Assembly: GCA_036941025.1 (NCBI GenBank)
Contig: JAYMNP010000001.1
Span: 1,364,001 to 1,428,000 of the forward strand
Direction: 5' to 3'
Origin: Lachnospiraceae bacterium JLR.KK002
GTDB taxonomy: Bacteria > Bacillota > Clostridia > Lachnospirales > Lachnospiraceae
Length of the DNA stretch: 64,000 nt
Part shown: piece by piece, positions 53,367 through 61,822 of the stretch
Position numbering within the stretch: the first letter of the stretch is position 1
Layout: each line of letters opens with the position of its first letter
Made by a program: the position numbers and the translations under genes
Notes under the pieces: model-generated
Databases searched by the model: none
Told to the model about the DNA's origin: nothing
What the model saw: only the letters and a program-made list of their open reading frames with translations

Positions 53367-53688
53367 TTCTTATTTCCTCCAATCTGAATTTTTGAAAATG
53401 TAAAAAATCCTGATTGGAAAGGTGGCGAACGACAGCCAGCAGCGGAAACAGCCCTGCGGCACATTCCGATAAAAAACGACAAAAGAAAAACCGCAAAGGT
53501 TCTGTGACCTCTACGGTTATAGGAGATACATATTCTGTTAAGTGGAGATTCTACTTCTGGTTTCATGGTGAGAAGTAGCGTTGCATAAACAGGGATTTTT
53601 TTAACTGGCTTCCTGCCATTCCCCGATATGCTATGTATGGATAAATTCTGCGTTGCATGAGCAGATAGTTTACTGCCCGAAAAAAGGA
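53367..53688. other. intergenic region split by the IS110 insertion
   Basis: 322 bp with no convincing gene. It should contain the promoter of the sigma-like gene. TGCCCGAAAA at 53674-53683 pairs with TTTTCGGGCA at 55328-55337 on the other side of the IS, so the IS110 element lies within what was a hairpin of 10-bp arms. Confidence 0.55.
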
Positions 53689-53817
53689 CATAAAAACCTG
53701 CTAACAAAAGTCAAGACTTTTTAGCAGGTTTTTAAATATATTTTTCGTATGAATTTTTCCTACGACAATTAGACCGGTGGAAAATCCGGTCTGCCGTATC
53801 CGCTGTTTTAGTTCTTT

Positions 53818-55020
53818 TTACTTCTGGTATACTTCCATCACACGTGCATAATAAATCCTAAGGAATTTATTTAATCCCGCTATTTTTGCTGCACGTTTTG
53901 ACTTTCCTTCTTTTTCTTTCTTCAAAATAAATCTATACACTGCTGCGTCTGCTGGCTCTTTATGGGTTTTCAGACATCTCATCACTTCATATCCAATCTT
54001 TCGCAGGCTGGAAGAACCTCTCTTGGATATTTTCCTCTCTGTCCCCATAAACTGCCCTGACTGATAGGGCGGCGCGTCGATTCCTGCGTGGGCTATCAGG
54101 GCTTTTCCGCTATGGAATCTTCTCACATCCCCAATCTCTGCAATCAATTTAGGCGCAAGGACATTTCCAACACCTCCCATTGCCCTGACAACCGGATATT
54201 CCGGCAGACTCTTGGCTAATGCCTGCATCTGTGTTAGAATGGTCATCAGAGTGTTATCGACTTCTCGTAACACCCGTACTGCCTCCTGTACCAGCATTTT
54301 GGTCGATGGGGTATCGGAGGGTACTGTGGGGATGCCTTCTTTTGCCAGTGCATAGATCTTGACGGCTTTATCCTGGCTCTGATGGTATCCCTTCTCTTTT
54401 GCCCATTTCAGATAGCTCTCTATAAACTGTTCCTCCGGTTTCTTCGTGATATTGTCATAATGCCAGTATTCTTCCGCAAAATCCCCCAGCTTATCTTTCC
54501 CATTTGTTTCATTCCAGCCTTTCAGCAGCGTTTTGATCCCAGGCATCGTATAGTCCAGAAGATGAGTCAGTTCCAACACGCTCTCCACACGCATCCGCAT
54601 ATAGTGACGGTACTGCCTTCCCAAAAGCTTCAGCTCCGCATAGACGCTTTCTTCTGCCTCATAGTCCTTCAGCCTGTACCAATGGTCAATCCCATAGTTA
54701 GAGATTGTAATGGCATCCTGCTTATCCGTTTTCACACGTCTTAACCCCTGACAGCGGTATTCCTTCATCTCAAATGGATTAATCACTGCCACAAACAGCC
54801 CTTTTTCTTTCAGATAGCTTAATACAGGCAGATGGTAGATCCCAGTAGCTTCCATGACCACACGGATGTCATCATTCAGACGCAGCAGCATGGAAGTCAG
54901 TTCGGACAGTTCTTTCTCCACATGACAGACTTCAAAAGGCCTGCTCACAACCTCACCATAAGGCTTTAAGATACATACGGTACTTTTTTCTTTTGACACA
55001 TCAATTCCTACACTTATCAT
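53818..55020 (-). CDS. IS110-family DEDD recombinase, copy 2 (400 aa)
   Basis: Identical in protein sequence to the recombinase at 31998-33200: same ATG after TTTGGAGG, same DEDD residues (GIDVSKEK, VMEATGIY, VKTDKQDA) and the same serine region (SKRGSSSLRKIGYE). Identity implies a very recent copy event or gene conversion. Confidence 0.95.
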   Translation of the reverse strand: MISVGIDVSKEKSTVCILKPYGEVVSRPFEVCHVEKELSELTSMLLRLNDDIRVVMEATGIYHLPVLSYLKEKGLFVAVINPFEMKEYRCQGLRRVKTDKQDAITISNYGIDHWYRLKDYEAEESVYAELKLLGRQYRHYMRMRVESVLELTHLLDYTMPGIKTLLKGWNETNGKDKLGDFAEEYWHYDNITKKPEEQFIESYLKWAKEKGYHQSQDKAVKIYALAKEGIPTVPSDTPSTKMLVQEAVRVLREVDNTLMTILTQMQALAKSLPEYPVVRAMGGVGNVLAPKLIAEIGDVRRFHSGKALIAHAGIDAPPYQSGQFMGTERKISKRGSSSLRKIGYEVMRCLKTHKEPADAAVYRFILKKEKEGKSKRAAKIAGLNKFLRIYYARVMEVYQK

Positions 55021-55283
55021 CTGTAACCTCCAAAATAAATCTGTAATTGTCCCATCCACACTTATTACCACTCATTTTAGTTCGTTACACGAAAGCACCT
55101 TACGGGTTTCAACCTGCTTAAACGACTGCTTATAATAAGGGATGGTTGACGGTTTTTATGACGGATGTGGTTAATCCAAAAATCGCTTCGCCAGACCAAT
55201 TACTCCCTTATCATAAAAAAATAAGTGCAGAAGGTAAAGCACTATTGATATGCCTTATCTCTTACACTTATATGGTACTAAAA
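55021..55283 (-). ncRNA. candidate IS110 bridge RNA region, copy 2
   Basis: The 263 bp before the recombinase start are the same non-coding left end as copy 1, including the ATAAGGGA / TCCCTTAT pairing. They are the likely bridge RNA source by analogy with the IS110 group. Confidence 0.5.
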
Positions 55284-55458
55284 TCCCTCCAAACTTTAAA
55301 ACAGGTCTGGAGAGTGTCTGTTAAGTCTTTTCGGGCATAGCAATACCGCCCACCAATACACCGTTTTTTTATATGGTGGGCTTTCGCCTTCAAGCCTTAT
55401 GAAACAAAACAGAGCCGACAAACTGTGATTCTATTTCACAAGTTCATCGGCTCCGCAT

Positions 55459-55632
55459 CTATGTGTCTGGCTCTGTGATGACAATAATCTGTAATTTCTT
55501 TGCGTTAATTAAAGTTTCTCGCTTGCACTTCGGACAGTAAAGAGGATAATTCATCAAAATAGTATCTTCCCTAAGTCTGTCACGAGTCTTATTGCCACAA
55601 TTCGGGCAATATATCCAGTGTATTTCTCTCAT
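55459..55632 (-). CDS. cysteine-rich KTR-domain protein (57 aa)
   Basis: From ATG 55630-55632 the frame reads MREIHWIYCPNCGNKTRDRL and continues with YCPKCKRETLINAKKLQ, a zinc ribbon with CxxC pairs. KTR after the first pair gives the family its name. Such proteins are commonly found beside resistance genes on clostridial and enterococcal transposons. It lies just downstream of the kinase gene. Function unknown. Confidence 0.88.
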   Translation of the reverse strand: MREIHWIYCPNCGNKTRDRLREDTILMNYPLYCPKCKRETLINAKKLQIIVITEPDT

Positions 55633-55653
55633 TGTATTTTCTTCCCTGCATTT

Positions 55654-57078
55654 TTAATAAGTATGCCAAAATTTCACACAAGCTCCTCCAGATTGTGGAT
55701 TTGATATTTCAACAGAGCCTCCTAGAAGGCCTGATAACTGCTTTACAATATATAATCCTAATCCAGAATGAGAGCCTTTACTTGAACGTGCTTCATCTCC
55801 ACGATAAAATCGTTCTAAAGCTTTATTTAAATCTTTTGAACTGAAGCCATCCCCATTATCCAAAACAGCATAATAAATATATGTTTCATCAGCTTCAACA
55901 TTTATCTCTATTCTCCCCGATACGGGAACATATTCTATACTATTGGAAATAACATTATCTAAAATTCTTTCTAATTTGTTCTTATCAGTAAATATAGTGG
56001 CAGGGATATCAGAAGCCATTTTCAATGAAATACAAACCTTTTTATCTTTTGCCCGTAATTCGTATTCGGCTCTCTTTTTTTGCAACCATTCTTCCAAATT
56101 TATAGAATCTTTCTCTATATTTACATTTGGCAAAGTGAGTTCCGTTGTGTACTGCATTTGATTAACCAATACTATGCTTTTTTCGGTATTTTCTTTTATT
56201 ACAGAAAGATATTCTGTTTGCTCAACATCTATTTCTGTATCATCTATCAACGTTTCTGTATATGCTTTGATTATAGATAATGGAGATTTTAAGTCATGTG
56301 CCAGGGCTTGTACATTTTCTGTTCTCTCTTGTTCCATTTTCCATTGTGCGGATAAAGAGTTCTTGAGTGCATTTTGCATAGCCGAAAAAGATTCGCACAA
56401 TGCACCAAGTTCATTATTTGCATGATAATCAAGTTCAAAATCAAGGTTACTATTCTTTATCTGTTCTGTACCCTTTGTGAGAATTTTCAAAGGTTTTATA
56501 ACACTTTTAGCAAAATTCCTTGAAAATATAAGTGTAAATAAAACCATATATAAAAATGGAGAGCAAATAATAAATACTAAGACCACAGGCATCCACGGAT
56601 TTGCATTGTTTATCGTTGACATATCCAAAGAATATATGATTGAAACAGCACCGTCTATGTTCCCGATATCAGTAATAATAGGAATAGTGTGAATATAATA
56701 TTTGTCCTTTATAAATGTAGAATTTATCTTTTGGTACATCGTTTCTTTAGAATCAAAAATATCATTACTATATGTTCCGTATAGCTTTTTTCCATTTTTA
56801 TCTGTAAATTGATAATAAATAGTATCTCCTGTAATCAGTTCACTTACATCCTCCTGTTGTAAAGAGCTTATACCTTTATCAGAATGGCTTCTTACATAAT
56901 CTTCAACAAGAGGAATTTGACTTTCATAATAATCAGCAGGATAAATTTTCTCGCTACTTATACCATACATAAATATTACTGCAACGAGAATATAAGTGAC
57001 GAACGAGGCTAGTATGGTTGACAAGATAATCCATATAAGCGTTATTCGAAATTGTGATACTAATGACCAATTTTTCAT
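55654..57078 (-). CDS. sensor histidine kinase for lantibiotic response (474 aa)
   Basis: Two membrane helices near residues 10-35 and 160-185 enclose an extracytoplasmic domain. A HAMP segment and HisKA with phospho-His near residue 260 (ALAHDLKSPLSIIKAYTETL) follow. The ATPase domain has DNVISNSIEYVP (N box), DNGDGFSS and GSHSGLGLYIVKQL. It lies ten bases after the response regulator and downstream of a LanFEG-like transporter. The layout resembles C. difficile CprK and other peptide-sensing kinases. Confidence 0.9.
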   Translation of the reverse strand: MKNWSLVSQFRITLIWIILSTILASFVTYILVAVIFMYGISSEKIYPADYYESQIPLVEDYVRSHSDKGISSLQQEDVSELITGDTIYYQFTDKNGKKLYGTYSNDIFDSKETMYQKINSTFIKDKYYIHTIPIITDIGNIDGAVSIIYSLDMSTINNANPWMPVVLVFIICSPFLYMVLFTLIFSRNFAKSVIKPLKILTKGTEQIKNSNLDFELDYHANNELGALCESFSAMQNALKNSLSAQWKMEQERTENVQALAHDLKSPLSIIKAYTETLIDDTEIDVEQTEYLSVIKENTEKSIVLVNQMQYTTELTLPNVNIEKDSINLEEWLQKKRAEYELRAKDKKVCISLKMASDIPATIFTDKNKLERILDNVISNSIEYVPVSGRIEINVEADETYIYYAVLDNGDGFSSKDLNKALERFYRGDEARSSKGSHSGLGLYIVKQLSGLLGGSVEISNPQSGGACVKFWHTY

Positions 57079-57087
57079 TTTGTCAAA

Positions 57088-57792
57088 TCACCTCTCTTTA
57101 TTCCACTTATACCCAATTCCCCATACAGTAGAAATATACTGTGTGTCTGGGTCTACTTCTGCAATTTTGCTTCTGATTCTTTTTATTCTTTCCACAACGG
57201 TAGTATTATCTCCAGTACCATCATATCCCCAAACTTGTTCATAAACTTGTTCTTTTGTAAAGACTTGTCCTGCATGGAGAGCAAGAAATTCTATTATCTC
57301 ATATTCCGTTTTGGTTAATGGAATTTTCATATTACGTATATTTACGTTTTTGCCTAATATATCCAAAACTAACTCGCCAAAATGAAATTTTGTACGTTTG
57401 TTTTCTGCATTTATAAATTGAGTACGTTCTTCACGACGTAAATTTGCCTCAATTCTTGCCATAAGTTCTCTAATTCCAAACGGTTTTGTAATATAATCAT
57501 CTCCGCCAAGTGAAAAACCTTTGATTTTATCAATTTCGGATTGTCTGGCACTTAAAAACAAAATTGGACAAGGTACGCTATTCCTTATTGCCCGACACAC
57601 TTCAAAACCATCTATTTTAGGCATCATAATATCAAGAATAATCAAATCTGGATTTTCCCTCGCCAACTCAATTCCTCTTTGCCCATCATAAGCTGTTAAA
57701 ACTTCGTGTCCTTTTTTATTTAAATGTTTTTCCAATAATGACACCAAATCTGTTTCATCATCAACAATCAAAATTTTGCTCAAGGCTATCAC
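57088..57792 (-). CDS. OmpR-type response regulator (234 aa)
   Basis: Receiver domain with SKILIVDDETDLVSLLEKHL, phospho-acceptor Asp in DLIILDIMMPKIDGFEV and Lys in YITKPFGIRE. The C-terminal winged helix has LTKTEYEIIEFLALHAGQVF and VERIKRIRSKIAEVDPDT. The first codon is GTG 57790-57792; a TTG nine bases in (SKILIVDDE) is an equally good start. It probably activates the transporter promoter in response to lantibiotics. Confidence 0.93.
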   Translation of the reverse strand: MIALSKILIVDDETDLVSLLEKHLNKKGHEVLTAYDGQRGIELARENPDLIILDIMMPKIDGFEVCRAIRNSVPCPILFLSARQSEIDKIKGFSLGGDDYITKPFGIRELMARIEANLRREERTQFINAENKRTKFHFGELVLDILGKNVNIRNMKIPLTKTEYEIIEFLALHAGQVFTKEQVYEQVWGYDGTGDNTTVVERIKRIRSKIAEVDPDTQYISTVWGIGYKWNKER

Positions 57793-57808
57793 TCACTTTC
57801 ATCAGAAT

Positions 57809-58570
57809 TTATTCTACATTTTTCCGCCCTTCCCATTTTTCAAACCAAATAATCCCGAACAGCAAAAACAGGATACTCAGTACAAGGCTCAATGATATGC
57901 ATAGAATAAATTGTATAATAATTTTATTCGCTATCATTTGGGAAGATGGTGCTAGCAGTGCTAATGGAAACATTGACATTTTTACTGGATAAGTCCACGG
58001 TAAGAAATACCATATATTATTTCCTAAATTAGTTGTTCCCATTAACACTGCAACCAAAATTCCCAAAATACCAACCCCAACAGATGCTCCGATTCCAAAA
58101 GCAAAGCTAATCCACAAATGAATTGCTAAAATTGGAAGTGTTCCTATCAAGGATAATAATGAAGCCGTCAAAAATAATGGCGTATTAAATCCTTGCGGCA
58201 ACACAATGCTTAATCCTATACAGATAATTAGTGTAGTTAAAGCGTAGCTTATTGTCAAGGATACTACTGAAAACACAAATTTACCAACATAAATTTTTCT
58301 CCTTGGTATTCCTGTACTTAATACGCCATTAAAATTTCCTGCAAGTTCTTCTTCCTGAACATAAAACCCCGTTAAAATACCTGTTTCTATTGGAATCAAT
58401 ATAGCGGAACATATAATAAAATATGTTTGATATATCGTATCAATGGCTATACTGTTTCGGTTTGCTAAGTAAATTATAATACAAGCCGACATAAAAATCG
58501 GTAAAAAGAAAATAAGCCAACGTATTAATGTATGTCTGGTTTTTAACCATTCGGAAGATAATAACTTCAT
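57809..58570 (-). CDS. lantibiotic-immunity ABC permease, MutG/LanG type (253 aa)
   Basis: Six hydrophobic segments. The N-terminus MKLLSSEWLKTRHTLIRWLI and the segment YVQEEELAGNFNGVLSTGIP recur in LanG/MutG permeases. It is joined to the MutE-type permease by an overlapping stop/start at 58570. With the ATPase it should expel cationic lantibiotics from the membrane. Confidence 0.88.
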   Translation of the reverse strand: MKLLSSEWLKTRHTLIRWLIFFLPIFMSACIIIYLANRNSIAIDTIYQTYFIICSAILIPIETGILTGFYVQEEELAGNFNGVLSTGIPRRKIYVGKFVFSVVSLTISYALTTLIICIGLSIVLPQGFNTPLFLTASLLSLIGTLPILAIHLWISFAFGIGASVGVGILGILVAVLMGTTNLGNNIWYFLPWTYPVKMSMFPLALLAPSSQMIANKIIIQFILCISLSLVLSILFLLFGIIWFEKWEGRKNVE

Positions 58571-59355
58571 TATAGCTCCTTTCTGCTAAACCAAAATCCT
58601 GTTAAGCATACAGCCAAAGTTAATACTACAATTGACACTATAATTCCCAGCGGTATAACTGATGTATCTAATAAAGGATTTGATGAGTCCAGAACAACAC
58701 CATTTGGATGTACGCCTATAATCGGACACATTAGCCTTGTTGCATAACTCCATGGACAAACTATCCAATACGAAGTCGGAGCCACCATTACACCTAAGAA
58801 TGTTCCTAAAATACCTATCCCAATGCTTAAAAGAAAATCACTCATTGTAGCAATCCATAATTGTATAGGAATAAGAACAAGAGAAACAAGCCAGCATAAT
58901 AGACCCGCAGTAATAATCTGCCTTAATGGCATCGCCCCTTTTTCTGTTAATAACCCTGAAACTATGATTGATAGAATCAGCACAATACTGGACATAAAAG
59001 AAATAATAGCCATACCAAAGACTTTATTTATCCATATTTTAAAAGGTGATATGTCGTGCGAACGCTGTACCCTATAATTTCCAGCCTTTTTTTCTTGCAG
59101 AGCTACCAGACCACCAAACAGCCCCATTCCAAGAGGAAGAAAAAGGAAAGACCACCAGTTAAAAACTAATGCTAAAAAGACATTCCAACTCGAAGCGACA
59201 GTTGCATTACTAGCAGCTTGAGCATTATTTTCAATAATATAATTTATTACAATAGAATAAACCGCAAAAAACACTGGTATAAAAATTATCAGTTTGGCAG
59301 TAAATGTTCTTTTATATTTTATTAATTCAGAAAACATACTTTTCATTATACGCAC
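58570..59355 (-). CDS. lantibiotic-immunity ABC permease, MutE/LanE type (261 aa)
   Basis: Six hydrophobic segments with ELIKYKRTFTAKLIIFIPVF at the N-terminus and ALQEKKAGNYRVQRSHDISP after the second helix, marks of the MutE/EpiE group. It overlaps the ATPase gene by ten bases and the LanG gene by one, so all three are translated as a unit. Confidence 0.88.
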   Translation of the reverse strand: MRIMKSMFSELIKYKRTFTAKLIIFIPVFFAVYSIVINYIIENNAQAASNATVASSWNVFLALVFNWWSFLFLPLGMGLFGGLVALQEKKAGNYRVQRSHDISPFKIWINKVFGMAIISFMSSIVLILSIIVSGLLTEKGAMPLRQIITAGLLCWLVSLVLIPIQLWIATMSDFLLSIGIGILGTFLGVMVAPTSYWIVCPWSYATRLMCPIIGVHPNGVVLDSSNPLLDTSVIPLGIIVSIVVLTLAVCLTGFWFSRKEL

Positions 59356-60047
59356 CCACCTTTCAGAATAACATCAGTAAAAAACTGTTCCAGATTTTCT
59401 TGCGAATTAGGCACGCCTTGATATAATAACTTTCCTTTACTAATAATGCCGATTTCATCAACAACTTGTGCCACCTCGGTCAAAATGTGACTTGACAAAA
59501 CAACGGTTATCCCTTTAGACGGAAAAGATGATATAAGTTCTCTTAGTTCCTGTATTCCAAAAGGGTCTAACCCATTTGTAGGTTCATCAAGAATTAACAA
59601 TTTAGGATTGTTTAATAATGCAATCGCAATTCCAAGTCTTTGTTTCATTCCTAACGAAAATTGTGATGCTCTTTTCTTCCCAGTATCTTTTAAATCGACG
59701 ATTTGCAAAACCTCGTCAATTCTGGTATCTGGTATTCCCAAAAGTTTTGTATGCACCAAAAGATTTTCTCTTGCAGTAAGATTTCCATATAAAGCAGGAG
59801 CTTCAATCAATGCACCTATTTGAGATAAGGAACTTCTTTTCCATTGTCCATTATCAAATAAAATTGAACCACTTGTAGGATGCAAAAGTCCTACAAGCAT
59901 TTTTAAGATAGTCGATTTTCCTGCACCATTTGGACCAAGTAAGCCATAAATACTGTTTCTTTTTATCTGCAAAGAGATATTATCGACTGCCTTTTGACTG
60001 CCAAACTCTTTACATAAATTTTGAGTTTCTAGTATTAAATTTTCCAT
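59346..60047 (-). CDS. lantibiotic-immunity ABC ATPase, LanF type (233 aa)
   Basis: The start was set at the ATG at 60045-60047 with AGGAGG upstream. Walker A GPNGAGKSTILKM, signature SLGMKQRLGIAIALL, Walker B LLILDEPTNGLD and the H-loop SSHIL are all present. It pairs with the two permeases downstream. This is the BcrA/LanF subfamily, as in CprA of C. difficile and NisF. Confidence 0.93.
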   Translation of the reverse strand: MENLILETQNLCKEFGSQKAVDNISLQIKRNSIYGLLGPNGAGKSTILKMLVGLLHPTSGSILFDNGQWKRSSLSQIGALIEAPALYGNLTARENLLVHTKLLGIPDTRIDEVLQIVDLKDTGKKRASQFSLGMKQRLGIAIALLNNPKLLILDEPTNGLDPFGIQELRELISSFPSKGITVVLSSHILTEVAQVVDEIGIISKGKLLYQGVPNSQENLEQFFTDVILKGGCV

Positions 60048-60298
60048 TATTAATAGCCTCCTGTGAATAATAGATTTATTACTATGAAAAAAGCCTAACA
60101 CATAAAAATAACCGTTTTATAACAATCGGAAAATTCAAGTCAACAATTTTAATTCAGATTATTGGAGTAATCTTATCCAGTGTTTATGCTTCTTATAGCA
60201 AGAAATGATATATCCTATTGCAAGAGATTTCACATCGTTTAATCATAACTCTCCGAAAAAGAAAAACGACAGAGCTTTAACCCTCTGCCGCTAATCCG
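60048..60298. promoter_or_regulatory. leader region between tnpV and the ABC operon
   Basis: 251 bp with no gene. It contains the promoter at 60116-60143 and a short hairpin near 60270-60298 that may end the tnpV transcript (ACGACAGAG...CTCTGCCG). Confidence 0.5.
60116..60143 (-). promoter_or_regulatory. promoter of the lantibiotic transporter operon
   Basis: TTGACT, 16-base spacer, TATAAA on the minus strand, 69 bases before the ATPase start. TCTGAATTAAAATTG just upstream of the -35 is a candidate response-regulator box. Confidence 0.7.
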
Positions 60299-60673
60299 TT
60301 ATGTGTAGATTATTTCCTCATTCACAATCTCCCTCGCACAACCCCTTATGTTATTCATTCTTCCTGTCCATTCTAAGGCGTTTTCTTCCTTTAGCTGTTC
60401 CGTGATACCCTGTGCCTGTTTCATGCCCTCTATGAGCCTTTCAAAGCGTTCCTGCGCCTGCCTGTCAATGTCGGCAAGGTAAGCATTGAGCCTGCCGCTT
60501 GTGAGAAGATTGGTGTATGTAACCCTGCGGTACTTCTTCAAATAGTCTAGATGCCGCTGTCCCCATGTGCCTATCGGCTGTTCTTCTTCGGCGGGTACAG
60601 TCAAGCACGGTATTAAGTAATCTCCTTGCCGCTCGTATTTGCCGCCCAGTTCCTCAAATAATGATTTTGCCAT
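60299..60673 (-). CDS. tnpV: TnpV-family transposon protein (124 aa)
   Basis: MAKSLFEELGGKYERQGDYL, TWGQRHLDYLKKYRRVTYTN and LADIDRQAQERFERLIEGMK are the hallmark of TnpV of Tn4451-type elements. It lies at the end of the transposon opposite to tnpX, about 60 bp from the GA boundary. Role unknown; not needed for excision in Tn4451 as far as I recall. Confidence 0.93.
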   Translation of the reverse strand: MAKSLFEELGGKYERQGDYLIPCLTVPAEEEQPIGTWGQRHLDYLKKYRRVTYTNLLTSGRLNAYLADIDRQAQERFERLIEGMKQAQGITEQLKEENALEWTGRMNNIRGCAREIVNEEIIYT

Positions 60674-60731
60674 TGTCTGTTACCTCCACATTCTTTTTTA
60701 TTTTGAATGTCCGCAAAATCCGTCCTACATC

Positions 60732-61602
60732 GGACGGACGCCAGGGCACATCAAGGTGGTGTAACGCAATCAATCTGTCCTGTACGTTTGTCCCGGCTCC
60801 CATTTTTGCGGTTGAGCCTAACAAAAAACGAACCTGCCCGCTTCTTACTTTTGCAAACAGCTCCGCTTTCCTTGTTTCCGTATTGGCGTTATGGATAAAA
60901 GCTATCTCCTGCTCCGGTACTCCCTTCGCCATGAGCTTATCCCTGATGTCCTCATATACGTTGAATGTCCCATCTCCCTTCGGTGTAGATAAATCGCAGA
61001 AGATAAGCTGCGCCGATTTCTGCTCTTTTGTATGCTCCCAAATCTCAAACGCCTTCTCCACACAGGTTGTGGCTTTGGAGTTTTCTTCATCGGGAAGCAT
61101 ATCATTGATGAGCCGCTGGTCTAACGCCAGCTTTCTTCCATCGTTGGTTATCTTTAACATATTATCTCGTGAAGGATCTACTTTACGGTCACGCACTGCC
61201 TCCGCCCTGTCCGCAAGGGACTGAACCATGTCCTGCTGGTATTCGCTCGGCTTTAACACGATATTTTCATAGTCTGCTTCCGGCACAGGCAGCTTTAACA
61301 TATCCGGCGTCTGAATGTCTGCGCTTTCCTTGAATAGCGCAATCAGCTCCGGCAGATTGAAGAACTTGGCAAACCTTGTTTTTGCCCTATATCCAGTTCC
61401 CTCCGGCGCAAGTTCTATGGCTGTCTGGGTTTCCCCGAATGATGCCGCCCAACTGTCAAAATGCCCTAACCCCAATCGCTGTAAGGTGTTGTACTGGAGA
61501 TAACGCATATTGGTGTAGAGTTCCGTCATGCTGTTGCTGATTGGTGTGCCCGTTGCAAATGTGATGCCCTTCCCTCCGGTCAGTTCAGAGAGATATTGTC
61601 AA
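60732..61602 (-). pseudogene. SNF2/LtrC-like helicase, middle fragment
   Basis: Reading down from 61602 the frame goes YLSELTGG ... ITFATGTPISNSMTELYTNM (helicase motif III region), LIFCDLSTPKGDG (motif IV) and HHLDVPWRPSD, and stops matching at the GA boundary 60731. The fragment at 45345-46509 completes motif VI and the C-terminus. The N-terminus, including Walker A and any methylase domain, is missing because sequence changes abruptly at about 61602. The frame reads about 20 codons into the transposon before stopping. Confidence 0.9.
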
Positions 61603-61822
61603 GTGTGTTTGTAAACTTTTGACGCGTTCATGGGTAAAAATATTGCAAAATAACAACGATAAAGAAAAAACTTTAGTAATCTGATATTTGCTAAACTTAG
61701 CAAAGAATTACAAAATCTGACAGAAAAAACAGGCAATCTGCTGCATGAACTAATCTGCAGTAAGATTGCCCTACAAGACCATGAATATGGCATATACTAT
61801 TCAATGATTTTCCCGCAGCCCG
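61603..61822. other. right edge of the integrative element remnant
   Basis: 220 bp of A/T-rich sequence with no gene. The helicase homology ends at about 61602. I see no inverted repeat or second integrase site here, so the edge looks like a deletion rather than a natural end. Confidence 0.5.

Larger units (their letters stand above)
53689..55283 (-). mobile_element. IS110-family insertion sequence, copy 2 (inverted)
   Basis: The same 1595-bp unit as at 31735-33329, in opposite orientation; the protein is identical and flanking non-coding parts match to the breakpoints. It sits inside the Tn4451-type transposon between two formerly paired hairpin arms. Confidence 0.93.
46510..60731 (-). mobile_element. 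Tn4451-family mobilizable transposon carrying lantibiotic resistance genes
   Basis: Bounded on the minus strand by GA at both ends (46510-46511 and 60730-60731), the dinucleotide used by TnpX of Tn4451. Removing it rejoins the helicase codons for DVPWRPSD and IEQQEGRILRQG. It holds tnpX, a 63-aa gene, ydbC, parB, a mobV relaxase with oriT, a repA-like ATPase, sigma-like genes, a KTR protein, a two-component/ABC unit and tnpV. A 1595-bp IS110 copy lies inside. Confidence 0.9.

Noticed and set aside
53240..53707. A 155-codon frame with Cys-rich N-terminus on the minus strand
   Set aside because: It overlaps the sigma-like gene at 52923-53366 out of frame, has no ribosome site and crosses the IS110 edge.
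61599..61793. A 64-codon minus-strand frame at the right edge of the element
   Set aside because: Composition (Cys/Leu/Phe-rich) and lack of a ribosome site suggest chance; it spans the break in the helicase gene.
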